This document shows, piece after piece, positions 23,130-34,679 of a stretch of DNA of 64,000 bases (position 1 is the stretch's first letter; the number at the start of each line of letters is the position of its first letter). Origin of the DNA: Caenorhabditis elegans. Taxonomy: Eukaryota > Nematoda > Chromadorea > Rhabditida > Rhabditidae. The notes below the pieces were generated by a model. The model worked only from the letters and a program-made list of their open reading frames with translations, ran no database searches and had not been told where the DNA came from. The position numbers and the translations under genes are program-made. The stretch is taken from contig NC_003284.9 in the NCBI RefSeq assembly GCF_000002985.6, positions 16,864,001-16,928,000 on the forward strand. Reading direction: 5' to 3'.

Positions 23130-25270
23130 TAAAAAATTAGAAGTCATCGTCCCGATCCATCCCGAAGCCATCCATCTCGATCGTCCTGATCCTTCCACCA
23201 TATTGTTGCACTACAGATTTCAGCATCTGTAAAAACTTGTGGTTGAAGCTAAGTTAGTTAAAGCATCAAACAAATTCCTTACAAGTTTGGAATATATCCT
23301 TTCTTTTTTCCATCCATCCTTTATTCATCATCGTTTGCTTGAGTTCTATAAAAAGCTACATTTTAGTTGAAGCTGAAAGGAGAAAGGATCACTTACCAGT
23401 CCATTAGGATTGCCATCGATCCATCCACCCATCCGATCCTTCGTCGTCGTCGTCCATCGTGCCGATCCATCCCGAAGCCATCCATCCCGATCGTCATCGA
23501 TCCATGGTAGGGTTAGAATTACATTTTCCTGAACGAAATTGTGAGATTGAAGAGACACCAAATCAATTCTTCAACACAGAATGTCGAAAAACTTTAATAT
23601 GGCACTCGCCGAAATGAAATGAAAAACTTTTTTGTGTTAGTCTACGTTAGGTTGAATTACTTTCAAGTTGAGTTTCAGTAAGCATTTTTGAAAACCTTAT
23701 CTCCCATTTGAAATTTAAAAAAACAAAATGAAAAATTGCAAAAATCCTTTTTGCTGCTGGAGAAACTGTACAACTCACAATTTCCGTAGGTGACACTTGA
23801 TAGCCATTCAATTTGATCAAATCCTTCATTATGTCCACTACATAGAAGAACCCTCCTTTTTCGGTTACATGTCCCCGGTATGTAGCCAATCATCCTCGTC
23901 GAGATTTGGTGTCCCATTCTTATAGGCCTTCATAATTGCATCGGATTTCAACCAAAGTTCAGTTTCTCCAGTTGGATGTTCAAAAAGCTGAAACGTTTTT
24001 TACTTGGTTTTTCTAGAATCTGACCCTTATCTAAACAACCTTCGTTTCAAAGCCTGGCACTTACCAGTCCATTAGGATTGCCATCGATCCATCCACCCAT
24101 CCGATCCTTCGTCGTCGTCGTCCATCGTGCCGATCCATCCCGAAGCCATCCATCCCGATCGTCATCGATCCATCCATCCATCCTAATCGTTCGTAGTCGT
24201 CGTTGCGTCGTCCATCAACCCATCGATTGAATCCATTCATGCAACTTCAAGTGATGTTCTGTACCGTTAGAACTGAGCAGCATCACCCATTACAATTTAC
24301 CTATGTGGCAAGAACCGTCCGATAAGCCCTCGTCTGTTTGACGCTATTTCCAGTCTCCTTGTTCTTTTTTCGCAGGAGTTCGCATTTCCCATTAAGAGAT
24401 TAATCAGTTTCACTGCCTCTGAGTACGGTACAAGATTTGTTTGTTTCCAAACAAATCAACTCAGGGGGGGTAGCAGTGAATCCGAAAATGCAGCCCTTGC
24501 CTGCTACTTTTGAACCCGGTTTAGAAATTGGACAGTGACAGATTCAAGCAAACCAGTTCAATTCAAGCCAGGTAAACGTAATGGGGACGCTACACTCACA
24601 AGAAGGAGCAAGATGGATTCACGTACCGTCCATCCCGATCCGTCCCGAATTCGTCCATCCTTTGTCTTCGTCGTTTTGTCCCAAATTCCTTTCGATGGTC
24701 CCAATCCATCCGCCCATCCTTATTGTTTGTCGTCGTTGTCGTCTCGTCCCGATCTATCCATTCTGATCGGCCTGCCCATTCTATTCATTGTTCAGAATTT
24801 GTTCAATCACAGCTTTCAACTTCTGTAAAAGTTCTTAGTTTAGATAACGCATCAAACAAATTCCTTACAACTTTGGATTTTCTATTTTCATTGTTCCAAC
24901 CATCCATCCTTTCCTACCATCCATCCTTCGTTGTTTGCTAGAGATCTGTAAAAAGTTACGTGTTAGTTAAAGCTGATAGGAGAAAGGATCACTTACCACT
25001 CCATCCCGATCTGTCCCGGATCTATCCATCCCGATCGTCGTTGATCCATCAATCCATCCGATCCTTTGTCGTCGTCGTACATCGTCCCAATCCATCTCGA
25101 ATCCATTCATCCTGAGCGTTCTGATCCTTCCATCTATTGTCCACCATATTGTTCATGAAAGCATCAAGGTTTTGAGGGAAACACCTAGATAAAATGAAAC
25201 GTACCGATATGAGAAGGTGTTGGAATGCCAAAAAGCATGCGTCTCCTCCAGCTGATCTTACCTGTAAAAA
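23130..25270 (-). repeat. Right arm: inverted copy of the GATGGATCGG/intron repeat family
   Basis: On the minus strand this arm reads GATGGATCGG, ACGACGACG and GTAAG...TTTTTACAG intron-like blocks. Example introns are 24946-24996 (51 bases) and one ending at the CTGTAAAAG near 24825. It therefore runs opposite to the left arm. Near 24235-24330, sequence including AAGAACCGTCC and AGCATCACCCA matches the reverse complement of 19700-19790, the putative first exon of the left arm. Units are more diverged than in the left arm, and a 115-base unit (23393-23507 and 24059-24174) is nearly identical on either side of the captured gene fragment. Confidence 0.7.
23508..24057 (-). pseudogene. Captured fragment of the acyl-CoA synthetase gene
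   Basis: Collinear and more than 95% identical by eye to about 14433-14991 of the intact synthetase gene, same strand. It contains part of the GYGMTE exon, the whole hinge exon, part of the next exon and the introns between. A one-base deletion in the WLHTGDIV region (GGTTACATG against GGTTACAATG) breaks the frame, and the fragment lacks the P-loop and the C-terminus. It sits in the right repeat arm, bordered by two near-identical copies of one repeat unit. High identity implies a recent copy. Confidence 0.9.
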
Positions 25271-25554
25271 AAACAATAATATTTGTGTAAAGTTAAAATA
25301 GAAAGAAAGAAAGAAGGAAATTTATCATTGAAAAATCAGTCCGAGTATGACTGACTTATGCCCCACCAGTTGATTCAAGTCAGGTCAATGTTACAGGGGT
25401 TGGAGAAACTATTCAGAGCCAAAAAATAAATAAATAAAAGGATAGGGAATACTTCCAGAATGAAAAATAAAATAAATTGTAGTATGAATTTCAGATATTT
25501 CAGTAAGTTTGTTTTGATAAAGAAGTGTCAAGAAACTAAAAAATTGAAGAATCA

Positions 25555-25745
25555 AGAAGCGTCCCGGTGAGGACGTCACTCTCACAAGTAGGGGAAAAAT
25601 GAATGAATGACAATGTTTAAGTGTCCGGGTGGATTTATGGGGACTGGAGATGTGCACACGAAGGAGACGCGGTGTGTCCTCAATGCGCACTGAGCATATA
25701 GAGAGAGATATAGAGAGAGGCAGTACTAGAGACACAGACAGCAGA
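25555..25745. repeat. Dispersed duplicate, copy A
   Basis: Shares TCCCGGTGAGGACGTCACTC, the TGTCCGGGTGGATTTATGGG-like block and GGAGACGCGGTGTGTCCTCA with copy B at 26510-26775, in the same orientation, followed in both by an AGAGAGATATAGAGAG run. Copy B has an extra stretch of about 80 bases. It is an interspersed repeat of unknown family; no coding chain. Confidence 0.7.
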
Positions 25746-26509
25746 AAAGACATGGTGAGGTGAGATAAACTAGAATGCTTGATTTCGTCTTTAGCCGTTG
25801 TGGACACTTGGGAAGGTGGGCAGGAATACAGAGATTGCCGACTATGATGGAGCAAGGGAAAACTATCGCACACTTAGGGAAAATCTAGTTTCAAAAATTA
25901 ATTGTACTAAAAATTTAAAATTTATTAAAATTTATTAAAAATTAAAAAATTTCAAAAATCAAAAATTAACAATTTTTCGATAAGACTTTGGAACATTTTG
26001 ATAAAACTTGTGCATTCAAAAATTTTTGAATTATCTAAACAGGTTTTACCAGTTTTCATAATGTTTCCAAAGCTATCGGAAACCTCCTTAAAACTTTTGT
26101 AATTTTAAAACGAGCATACGTCTAGTTTTTCAGTGATTTCTGGGTGACTTCGGCGACTCACCGCACCCACTGCTGCAAATCAGAAAAAATGTGGAGCAAA
26201 ATGGCTTTTGTTTAAATTCATGGAATAGAAAAATGCCTTCCGTTTAATTACTCCAATTAGAAAACACGTTTTTCCGAACTAGAAAATTTTTGTAGAAGGT
26301 TTGATGAGTTTTGAGACCAAACGTCTGTATTTTGTATGTATCCCCCCCCTTAAAGTCAAGATTACTGGAAGCCACATATTTATGTCTTCAAACTTTTTTT
26401 TCAAACTAAACACTTTTTGATTCTACAAACTAAAAAATAGGGAAAGTGAATCTTCAGATTAAAAAATAAATGCAAATTTAGTCAAGAAACAAAAAAAAAT
26501 TAAAATCAA

Positions 26510-26775
26510 GAAGTATCCCGGTGAGGACGTCACTCTCATGAACCCAAGTGTCCGAATGGATTTATGGGGACTGGCGATGTGCACAGAGAGCGTAGAGAGA
26601 AAGAGAGAAAAACACAGACACAACAATTACAGTCGGCACAGACGTACCGCGATATACAACTGCATAGAGCAACGTCACACTCTAACGAAGGAGACGCGGT
26701 GTGTCCTCAATGCGCACTGAGCATATAGAGAGAGAGAGATATAGAGAGAGAGAGACAGTGCTAGAGACACAGACA
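26510..26775. repeat. Dispersed duplicate, copy B
   Basis: Direct partner of 25555-25745 with an internal insertion around 26583-26690. The purine-rich (GA)n tail is longer here. The DNA between the copies (25746-26509) is AT-rich and shows nothing codable. Confidence 0.7.
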
Positions 26776-27039
26776 ACTCGATAGAAAAAAGTGGTACATA
26801 ACAAAAAAGGGCAGTAAGTAACAAAAATCTGTCTCGATGATTGTTTTCCAGCACAAAATTGGACGTACCAAGTTTAGACGAAGAGGATTCAAACCATTGT
26901 CCTCTGCATTTGTCCAACAACTGGTTGTTAAATTCCCACCTGCCGCCAATGAGAGGAGCTTACTGTTTATTTTGATAATTTAAACAATTCACATCACTTA
27001 CAAAATTGTTTTATTTTTACTAGGAATTAGAATTGACTG

Positions 27040-27480
27040 AATAGTAGCTGCAAATGAGTAAAAGGGTTCAAGGCAGTAAATGAAATTTGAAAGTAAATGA
27101 GCCATTCATTTGTAAACGAGCAAAAGTGAAAACATTCGTAAATGAGCGTCAAAGGGATTGAGCCATCGTAAGGGATTGAGTGTTCAAGTAAATCAGCACG
27201 CTAGTAAATGAGCCCAGAAGGCATATGTAGATGTAGGCTGGTAACAAGTAGGCAGGTAGGCCGGCAGTTGGTATGAATAGAAATAATATCAGATATTCTG
27301 GAAGTTAGCATAAAAAGGCACAGTGTAGGTTTGGTGGCAGGAATAGCCATGATGTAGGCATGTAGGCAGCCAGTTGACGTATTAAGGCGTGAGTTAGGCT
27401 GGTATGGTGACAATAGTCATAGTAGCCAGAAAGTAGGCAGGGATAGGCACACTTACCTCGTGCCTACATCTGTCTACTTC
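27040..27480. repeat. Degenerate AGTAAATGAG and TAGGCAGG repeats
   Basis: 27040-27200 has repeated AGTAAATGAG-like words. 27220-27480 has repeated TAGGCAGGTAGG/TAGGCTGG words. Both look like decayed microsatellites with no gene evidence. Confidence 0.5.
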
Positions 27481-27735
27481 ATACCTCGTACACGTAACAA
27501 ATTTATCTAATTTTTTTCCAAGTTTTTCAATTTAAAAGTTGCTGCGGTGAAATAAATTTGAAAATTCAAAACGTGACCTTTTGCAGTTCAAAAAGATAAG
27601 ATCTTTCAATCTGAGAGTTTGGAAACGCTTTAGTTTTGATTCTCATTATTTTTTTTGATTTCGTGGTGCAATGTTTAATGCAGTTTAATACATTCAGCCA
27701 GCAAGTTTCTCGAATTATATTGATTTTCAATTGGA

Positions 27736-27830
27736 AGGTCGTAAATGCGGTAGCTAATTAGGGTGACAGTTTCAAAGTACAAAACTATTTTTGTATTTAA
27801 ACTGTTCACACCCAAAATTGAAAATCTCTT
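27736..27830 (+). promoter_or_regulatory. Conserved upstream block of kinase 1
   Basis: The block contains AGCTAATTAGGGTGACAGTT then TCAAAGTACAAAACTATTTT and ends near CACCCAAAATTGAAAA. It is about 90% identical to 30631-30728, at nearly the same distance (about 160-250 bases) upstream of the second kinase. Conservation could be promoter function or simply recent duplication of the whole unit. Confidence 0.5.
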
Positions 27831-27990
27831 CCACCACAACTCAGCTTTTCCTTTGAAAATTGGTTGTGCTCTGTAGAGATTAATTCAACTGCTACTTGCT
27901 TTTACCTCTTCTAATTCTTTATGATTCCGCTCAATTTTGCCGTGTTACTACTGGAAACTTAATAAAATTAAAGATTTTTTCAGTGTGACA

Positions 27991-29027
27991 ATGAACACCA
28001 TCCAGCAAGTCGACCATTACACCTTGGAAAAGCTGCTGGGAAAGGGGATGTATGGAGAAGTTCATCTTTGCAAAGACGATCGCAACAATGAAGCGAGAGT
28101 GGCCAAGCTAATCCTCAAAGAGCACAACGGGATCCGCGATAAATCTTGGGCTCATGAGACTCTTGCACTCAATGCAGTCGCAGGTGTCAATGGAGTCCCA
28201 CGCATGTTTGCTACCGGGTCGACCGACTACCATAATTGGATTGGTGAGATAATAGGTTTAGTGGCATACATTAAAACTTAAAAGTTTCAGTTATGGATTT
28301 GCTCAGTGATGACCTTGAAGTCATTATTTGTCGCAACGAGAACAAGAAGTTCGCTAAAGCTACTGGATATCAGATCCTTTGGCAAGTAGTGAAGATATTG
28401 AAAGATATCCATTCGAAAGGAATTGTGCATGGAGACATCAAGCCAAACAACTTGATGGTCTCGCACTCGAGCAATGTAAGTTCTGCTTTCCTAAGAAGAC
28501 ATTTAATTAATGTTGAATTTTCAGATGTTCCAACTCGTACTCGTTGATTTCGGGTGTGCACGCCGCTTCAAAGATGTCAACGGAAATCGGACTCCACCAG
28601 CACCGTACCCGAGCAACTGCATCAAAGGGCTTCACATCCCTCCTCATTCCGCACTAGGCATGCCACATATGGAGGCAGAGGACATCATGCAGGTTGCCTA
28701 CCTGTCATGCCTTCTTCGGCAATATGCTCCGTGGAAAGATGATGATGAATTCAAGATGACAAGAAAGAAGATGTCGCTCGTAAGTTTTCAAAATGGATTT
28801 ATGTATTAAAGTTACATTTTCAGGCGTTGAATCCGGAAAAGTTTTTGGAAGAACATCAGGATCTTTTGCCAGTTATCAAGCTTTTGGCTGCACAGAAGCA
28901 CTACGCGGAGCCCGACTACATTGCCATTCTGGACCTTCTTCAACAGATGCTCCACTCTTCGGGAGGAGGACTCGCAAACGGTTCGCTTAATGCAACCGTC
29001 GTTGCTCGAGCCATTCATCTTCCATGA
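27991..29027 (+). CDS. Casein kinase 1/TTBK-like protein kinase, copy 1
   Basis: Four exons: 27991-28243, 28291-28475, 28525-28779 and 28824-29027, 298 residues, close to a bare CK1 catalytic domain. Visible motifs are the glycine loop GKGMYGEV, the lysine in RVAKL, the glutamate in HETLALNAV, the catalytic loop HGDIKPNN, DFG in VDFGCARRF, and the MEAEDIMQVAYL helix typical of CK1-family kinases. The usual HRD arginine is glycine, while the catalytic Asp, the Lys and the Mg-binding Asn and Asp are present, so activity is plausible. The ATG lies 7 bases after TTTTTTCAG, a likely trans-splice or UTR acceptor. A tandem paralogue follows at 30884. In C. elegans the expanded CK1 families are mostly expressed in sperm-producing germline; that role is only inferred here. 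Confidence 0.9.
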
Positions 29028-29159
29028 TATCCTTATTTTCTTCTTACTTGTATCCTATAGTGTCTTCTTTCTGATTTTTCCCAATCTCTTTCAGATCTCA
29101 GTGTTCGTTTGTCTGGTTCTCATTAAAATAAATAAAGAATGTTCGTTCAATCTCAGTGT

Positions 29160-30600
29160 GGTATAGATTTAATTCTGTAAACAACTAACATCTGTTGAGA
29201 CTATCCGTGGAATGGTCACGTTTTTAAAAAAATAATCTTTCAGTAAAATTTATCTTATTTTCTCTATTAGTAAGATACATATGCCAATAAGTTGCTTTTA
29301 ACCATTTGATCTGTGGGATATTTTTTGTCTTTTCAAACTCTCAAAAACATTTTAGCACTCTCTAACTGCATTAATGTGTAAACTTACGTGTATAAAAACA
29401 AACTTTGCATAGCTCAGAACCTATGTACGGTACGTACAGGGTATTTCTGTGGTATCTACCGTACTGCAGGATTCACGATTTCCCATATCTTCTTTTTTTT
29501 GTAGTTTGACAAATTTTTCATTTACTTAGAAAACAATTTCAAATCGCTCAAAAAGAATTTGAAAACGTGATTCAAAGTGTCTTTTTGAAGTTTGACAATT
29601 TTTGTCAGTATGTGAAAATCGTGATAGAATGTTACGAAATGAAATTTCGGAAACAATAGACAAAATTGATGTATTTTGGTTGAAATCGTAAATTCCCAAA
29701 TAAAAACATCAGCACTCCATGAAATTGGTCAGCTCTTCTGATAAACATGTCAAAAAAATTTACCAAAACTTTACCTTTCAGAAATGTATTTCAAAATCTC
29801 CGTACGTTTTCTAGTTCAAAAGTTAAACCCACTGACTCAATTCGGAGCCGTTGCCATGGCAACTCCCTCCTCCACCGTCCCCCTTTTTTATCCTTATCTT
29901 TATCACCGCCGCTTCCGGCTACACCCGTGGCCGAGGCGGTAGGGCGGCCGCCTCTGGATTAGAGCTTTTTTGATCCGACGGGTTCGATCCCCCATGAATG
30001 GCAAAGCATGCGGGCGAGATAGCAGAACTGGAGAATAGTCTCGAAATGATAGAAAATTACTTGCAGTAAAAAAAGACCCGGAAGTGCTCACCGAGATGTC
30101 TGAATGAATTTGGAGAATAAAAAAGAGCTCGGTCTATAGGGACTGTCTCTGAAATGGCACACTGTCGGCTTTCTGTGGTTTCCATAATACTCCCTCCCTC
30201 CATAATCCTATATATGAGAGAGGAGCCTCTCAGATAAGATCCATGTAAGGCAAAGCATGAGATAAAGCAGAACTGGAATATGAGTCTCAGATACCTCGGA
30301 AGTACTGTTGCATATGAGGTACATGAATTAAGACCCGGTAATTGAGCAGAACTGAATAATGAAAATGAATATGATTGAAGGAGATCGTTGATTAAATGGT
30401 ATCAAATTGCTCCAAACATTGGAAAATCAGGGATTAAGAAAAACTAGGAGACGAAACAAAGCATTTCTGAGTTTTCAGCTGAACAATTGACAAAAAGAGG
30501 CACTTGATTGGTGACCTTTGTCAATTGTTGAATCTGAGAGTTCAGGAACGGTTTAGTTTTGTTTCCAACTATTTTCTGAGTCCATGATTGGATGTTCAAT
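29160..30600. other. Spacer between tandem kinases
   Basis: After a shared 3' segment (CTATCCGTGGAATGG occurs in both copies) the spacer holds AT-rich DNA and a more GC-rich insert around 29850-30400. The insert includes a tRNA-like remnant and two imperfect direct copies of a GGCAAAGCATG...AGCAGAACTGG unit (29999-30033 and 30248-30275). No coding gene was seen. Confidence 0.5.
29927..29993 (+). repeat. tRNA-like (SINE-type) remnant
   Basis: A-box-like GTGGCCGAGGCGGTAGGG and B-box GGGTTCGATCCCC lie about 35 bases apart. The would-be anticodon loop (CTCTGGATTAGAG) is followed by a T run. A 7-bp acceptor stem is not evident. Probably tRNA-derived, not a working tRNA. Confidence 0.45.
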
Positions 30601-30630
30601 GCAAGCTTCTCCAATCATATACGATTTCAA

Positions 30631-30728
30631 TTAGGATGTCGTAAACGCAGTGGCTAATTAGGGTGACAGTTTCAAAGTACAAGACTATTTTTGTATTTAG
30701 ACTGCGCACACCCGAAATTGAAACTCTC
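30631..30728 (+). promoter_or_regulatory. Conserved upstream block of kinase 2
   Basis: Counterpart of 27736-27830, sharing GGCTAATTAGGGTGACAGTT and TCAAAGTACAAGACTATTTT. It marks the 5' limit of the duplicated unit together with the CTCAATTTTGCCGTGT motif just before each start codon. Confidence 0.5.
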
Positions 30729-30883
30729 CTCGAACACAACTCAATTTTGCTTTCAAAATTTTAATGTGCCCTGAGGAGATAAATTCAACTGCTTTCTGCT
30801 TTTATAACTTCTAATGCTTTACGATTCCGCTCAATTTTGCCGTGTCACTACTGGAAACTGAAAAATTTTATAGATTTTTCAGA

Positions 30884-31916
30884 ATGAGCACTATGCAACA
30901 AATTGGCAATTATACTCTGGGAAAAGTGCTGGGACGGGGATCGTTTGGATCGGTTCAATTGGCCCAAGACAAACGCAGCAACGAAATGAGAGTTATGAAG
31001 CTGATCCGCAAAGAAAGAGATGGTCACCGAGATGAGACGTGGCGTAGAGAGACTTTCACTCTCACAGCACTCTCGGATGTGAGCGGGGTCACAAAAATGT
31101 TCGAATATGGATCGACCGAAACGCACAATTGGATTGGTGAGATGAGAGGTCTAGTGTGATATCCTAAAAATTATGTTTAAGTTATGGAGCAGCTCTCCGA
31201 TGACCTGATCACGATCGTTCGTAGAAACGAAACCAAGATGTTCTCCAAGCCCACAAGCTATCAAATTATGTGGCAACTGGTGAAGATCTTGCAAGATATT
31301 CATGCCATCGGGATTGTTCACACGGACATCAAGGCCGACAATCTCATGGTCTCCTACAAGAACAGGGTAAGTTCTCTAATTTGGATAGAATTCTAATATT
31401 TTTATATTTTCAGGTCCGCAAACTGGTGCTTGTCGATTACGGGCTCTCCTGCTGGTTCAAGGATCACAACCAGAATCGGACTCCACCAGCACCGTTCGAC
31501 AACAGATGCATGCATCTGATCCACACCCCCGCCAAAACCGCAACTGGACATCCTCACATGGAGGCGGAAGACTTGGTCCAAGTTGCCTATCTCTCCTGCT
31601 CTCTGCACCAATTCATGCCATGGAAAGATGTTGAGGCGCCCAAGATGACCAAGATGAAGAAGAAATTTGTAAGTTTTTCACATAGATTTGTGTTTTAAAC
31701 TGATTTTTTCAGGCTAAGAATCCAAAGAAGTACCTTGGCAATCATCAAGATCTGAAGCCAATCATCAAGATGTTGGTCAAGCAGAAACACGGCGTCGAGC
31801 CAGATTACGAAGGAATTTTGGATCTTCTCCAAGACATGTTCGGATCGTTGGGCGGAGGACTCGCAAGCGGATCGCTCAATGCATTCGTTGTTGCTGGAGC
31901 CATCAACATTCCATGA
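30884..31916 (+). CDS. Casein kinase 1/TTBK-like protein kinase, copy 2
   Basis: Exons 30884-31136, 31182-31366, 31414-31668 and 31713-31916 have exactly the same lengths (253, 185, 255 and 204) as copy 1, and the protein is also 298 residues. The glycine loop is GRGSFGSV and the lysine lies in RVMKLIRKE. The catalytic loop is HTDIKADN and the magnesium motif is DYG (VDYGLSCWF). Thus both the HRD arginine and the DFG phenylalanine differ, while the Asp, Lys and Asn residues remain. The MEAEDLVQVAYL helix matches copy 1. The second acceptor is TTTAAG rather than TTTCAG. It is a tandem duplicate of copy 1, clearly diverged in protein, so the duplication is not very recent. Confidence 0.9.
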
Positions 31917-32099
31917 TTCTCATATTTTATCACTACTTGTATCCTATGATTCTCCCGGTTCTTCCCGATCTCCTTCAGATCTCAGTGTTCTTTCATTTTA
32001 TTAGACTTTTGAAAAATAAAACTTAGCTTGTTCAAGCTCATTGTGACTGTAGTAAAGTTCTGATTCAGTGAACAACTGAAATCTGATGAGACTATCCGT

Positions 32100-33970
32100 G
32101 GAATGGCCAAGCTATAGTGACCAATTTTTATACAATTCACAATTTATACTATGCATACATTTTAGTGTCCAGCTGGAATTTCGGAATTTTTAAAGCTGAT
32201 TTTTTCAAAGGTTGGACCACTCTCCAAACAACTCTCATGGTGTAAAAATGAACAAATATCATGGTAAAACTATTCAAAAACTAAAAATAATGATTTTGTT
32301 AAAAAAACGATAATTTCTCAGTCTTTGCCACCTTTCTGGAAGTTGTCAGTCAAAAAAAAACCCTTCAATATTTTCAAAACAGTTTTGATATGTTTTACTA
32401 TGATATTTGGTAATTTGGGCACCAAGAGAGTGGCTTTTGGCAATTTCCCCACTGACGCAACTCCACCTTTAACTTAAATAGCTTGAACAAAACAAGTATT
32501 CTGATTAAATACCACATTTGTACTTTGAACAGAAAACCATAATCCATTTTGTCGCCAGAACGTTATTTTTCATTTTATGTTTTAGAGAACGTTTGGAAGG
32601 TAGTTTCCGGCTGAAATTTAATTTGATTTTGAAAGGTAAGATTTTTATATTATAATTTCCTGTTTCCTGTAAAGTCTATCGAAATGCCAAATCCATATCT
32701 CATTTGATAAAGCGACATCAGGCGTCAAAAATTGCACTATATTGAAAGCTTTGACCGGAACGAAGTTCGGAATGAACTTTAGAACATTGGCTCTTTCTTA
32801 GAACTCAACGAATGTTCGCAGTGTAAATAACCTCGCGTATTTATCTCATATTCAACAACGCATAATCTGACAAAACTCAAAATAGTTTCAAATTCATTCG
32901 TGAGGAAGAAATTCAGTTAATTCGCATTAGAAATAGTGAATGCACAGTACATCATACCTTGTCATACCCTAATCTTACGAAAAAAAAACGGTGAATTTTT
33001 TGTGGTAAAGTGTTCGAATGGCTAACCTTGTCTGGAACATATCCTTTCATTGCACAATCTATACGTCATCAAGGGATTTGTGTGATATAGATATATGAAC
33101 ACTGAATTAGAAAGTACATCTGATCTTCCCCCGCGCATAATCTAATCAGCTCAAGCGTAGTTGATAAGGGCATTCAAGTGTTCAATTTCTTGTGTTGAGC
33201 GAAATCAGCTTATCGGAATCAGCCAACAACACACATCACATTTATCTCTAAAAAAAGAATCCAATCTGTGTAGACTGAATCTATTTTTACTTAACAATAT
33301 ACTGAAAATTATAGAATCTAGCTGTATATCTGAAAGCTATGGATAATTGAGTAAAATGAGCGAATCGTGGTCACATTGAAGCTAACTATGAATATTCAAT
33401 GTTCTGTGTAGAGATTAAAGTGAAACAACACATTTTTCAAACATCGCTGCACGCTTAGATACCGAAATAATTGTTTTTAACATGACCAAACTGATTTTTG
33501 CATTCTTTTGTGGTTTTAAAGAAGCAACAACGTTGAAATTTTCTTCCTACAACCACTGAGTTTACATATATAGACCCTAATCTAGTTAGATTTCAAGTAA
33601 CACACATAAACAAAAATCTTCATGTAAAATTTTATAATTGTATATAAAAAATATTATCAGATTTCGAAACATTTGCTCTCTGCTCAACCAAATCAGACGT
33701 CGATGCGAAGTTTATATACCAAATTTATCCACATACTTGGTGTTTTACAGTATTCTAAAAAAACTTATAGATGACGCCTCTGCATTTAATAATCTTTTTT
33801 GTGTCGTTTAATTTTTGTGCCTGCCTTTTCAAATTCTAGCTTCAAAGTTAAACAAGTCCCGCCTTTCGTTCAGAGAAAAATCGGCTCCACCCTTTCCATC
33901 TCCCATAAATAATGCGTGATGAGGGAATTTCTTCACTTCGGTGGTTCCCTGAAGTCTTTTTCGTTCTTCT
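32100..33970. other. AT-rich intergenic DNA, no gene seen
   Basis: There is no exon chain or structured repeat that I can support. Short open frames (for example 33161-33346) lack motifs and splice context. Confidence 0.55.
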
Positions 33971-33974
33971 GAAA

Positions 33975-34491
33975 ATGCTGAACAAATCCACCGTCATCTT
34001 CATCTCCTTCCTCATTCTGACTGATGGCTAAAAACTCCATCCATCTGTTAAGAACACCGTCCAAGATGCTCATGATCAACTCACCAGAAACATTCGTTGC
34101 TGGGAGAAGGTTAAAAACAACGATGCAGGCTACACTCTCAGCGAGCCAATCTACGAGTTGTGCAGCTACATGCCGGACCCAAAGGACTACAACAAGTACT
34201 ACGTCAATGGAGTTGATATGGATTGGACACTAACTTCTTGAAGATATACACCAACTCACTCGAGGGATATGCCGTCATCAACGTTTGTCTCCAAGAAGTA
34301 AGTTAAACAATGAATCATTTAAAAAAATTAAATAATCATATTCTTTACAGGCTTTTCAATTCAGTGCTGCCAACCGTCCATCTCAAGTCAGTCTGCGTTG
34401 CCTATGTAAGCGGGACGGATGCAACCTTCCCATGAGCTTCACCAACTTCTTGGATTACAACAAGCTCGCATTGCCGGAGATCCACATCTAA
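33975..34491 (+). pseudogene. Broken small secreted Cys-rich protein (ET-module-like)
   Basis: The ATG at 33975 begins a signal peptide (MLNKSTVIFISFLIL) that runs into an in-frame TAA at 34029. The same frame then continues open through NIRCWEKV and ELCSYMPDP to a second stop near 34239. The following residues (NFLKIYTNSLEGYAVINVCL) are in another frame, so there is also a one-base shift near 34225. A normal GTAAGTT donor ends the exon at about 34300. After TTTACAG, the second exon (34351-34491) encodes RCLCKRDGCNLP, a C-x-C-x3-D-x-C-N ending typical of nematode ET-module or Ly6-like secreted proteins. Two lesions with otherwise preserved structure suggest recent loss of function. Confidence 0.6.
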
Positions 34492-34679
34492 ATTTTTTTA
34501 AATGCCTTCTGAATTTGTGTTACCCTTGCCACTGAAAAGTTCCGATAGTTTTGTCCCATTCTTCCTATTTCTCTTAAATTGCACTTGCGATGCAATATTA
34601 TGGTCTAAAATTACTTGAAAACTTAATAAACTTGTAAATCTCCGAGTTACTGTGTGACTTCTACTTTACAGTGCGTCCA

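Noticed and set aside
29927-29993. Functional tRNA gene
   Set aside because: Promoter-box-like motifs are present but there is no acceptor stem and poor arm pairing. The same holds for 12544-12606 and 56317-56384.
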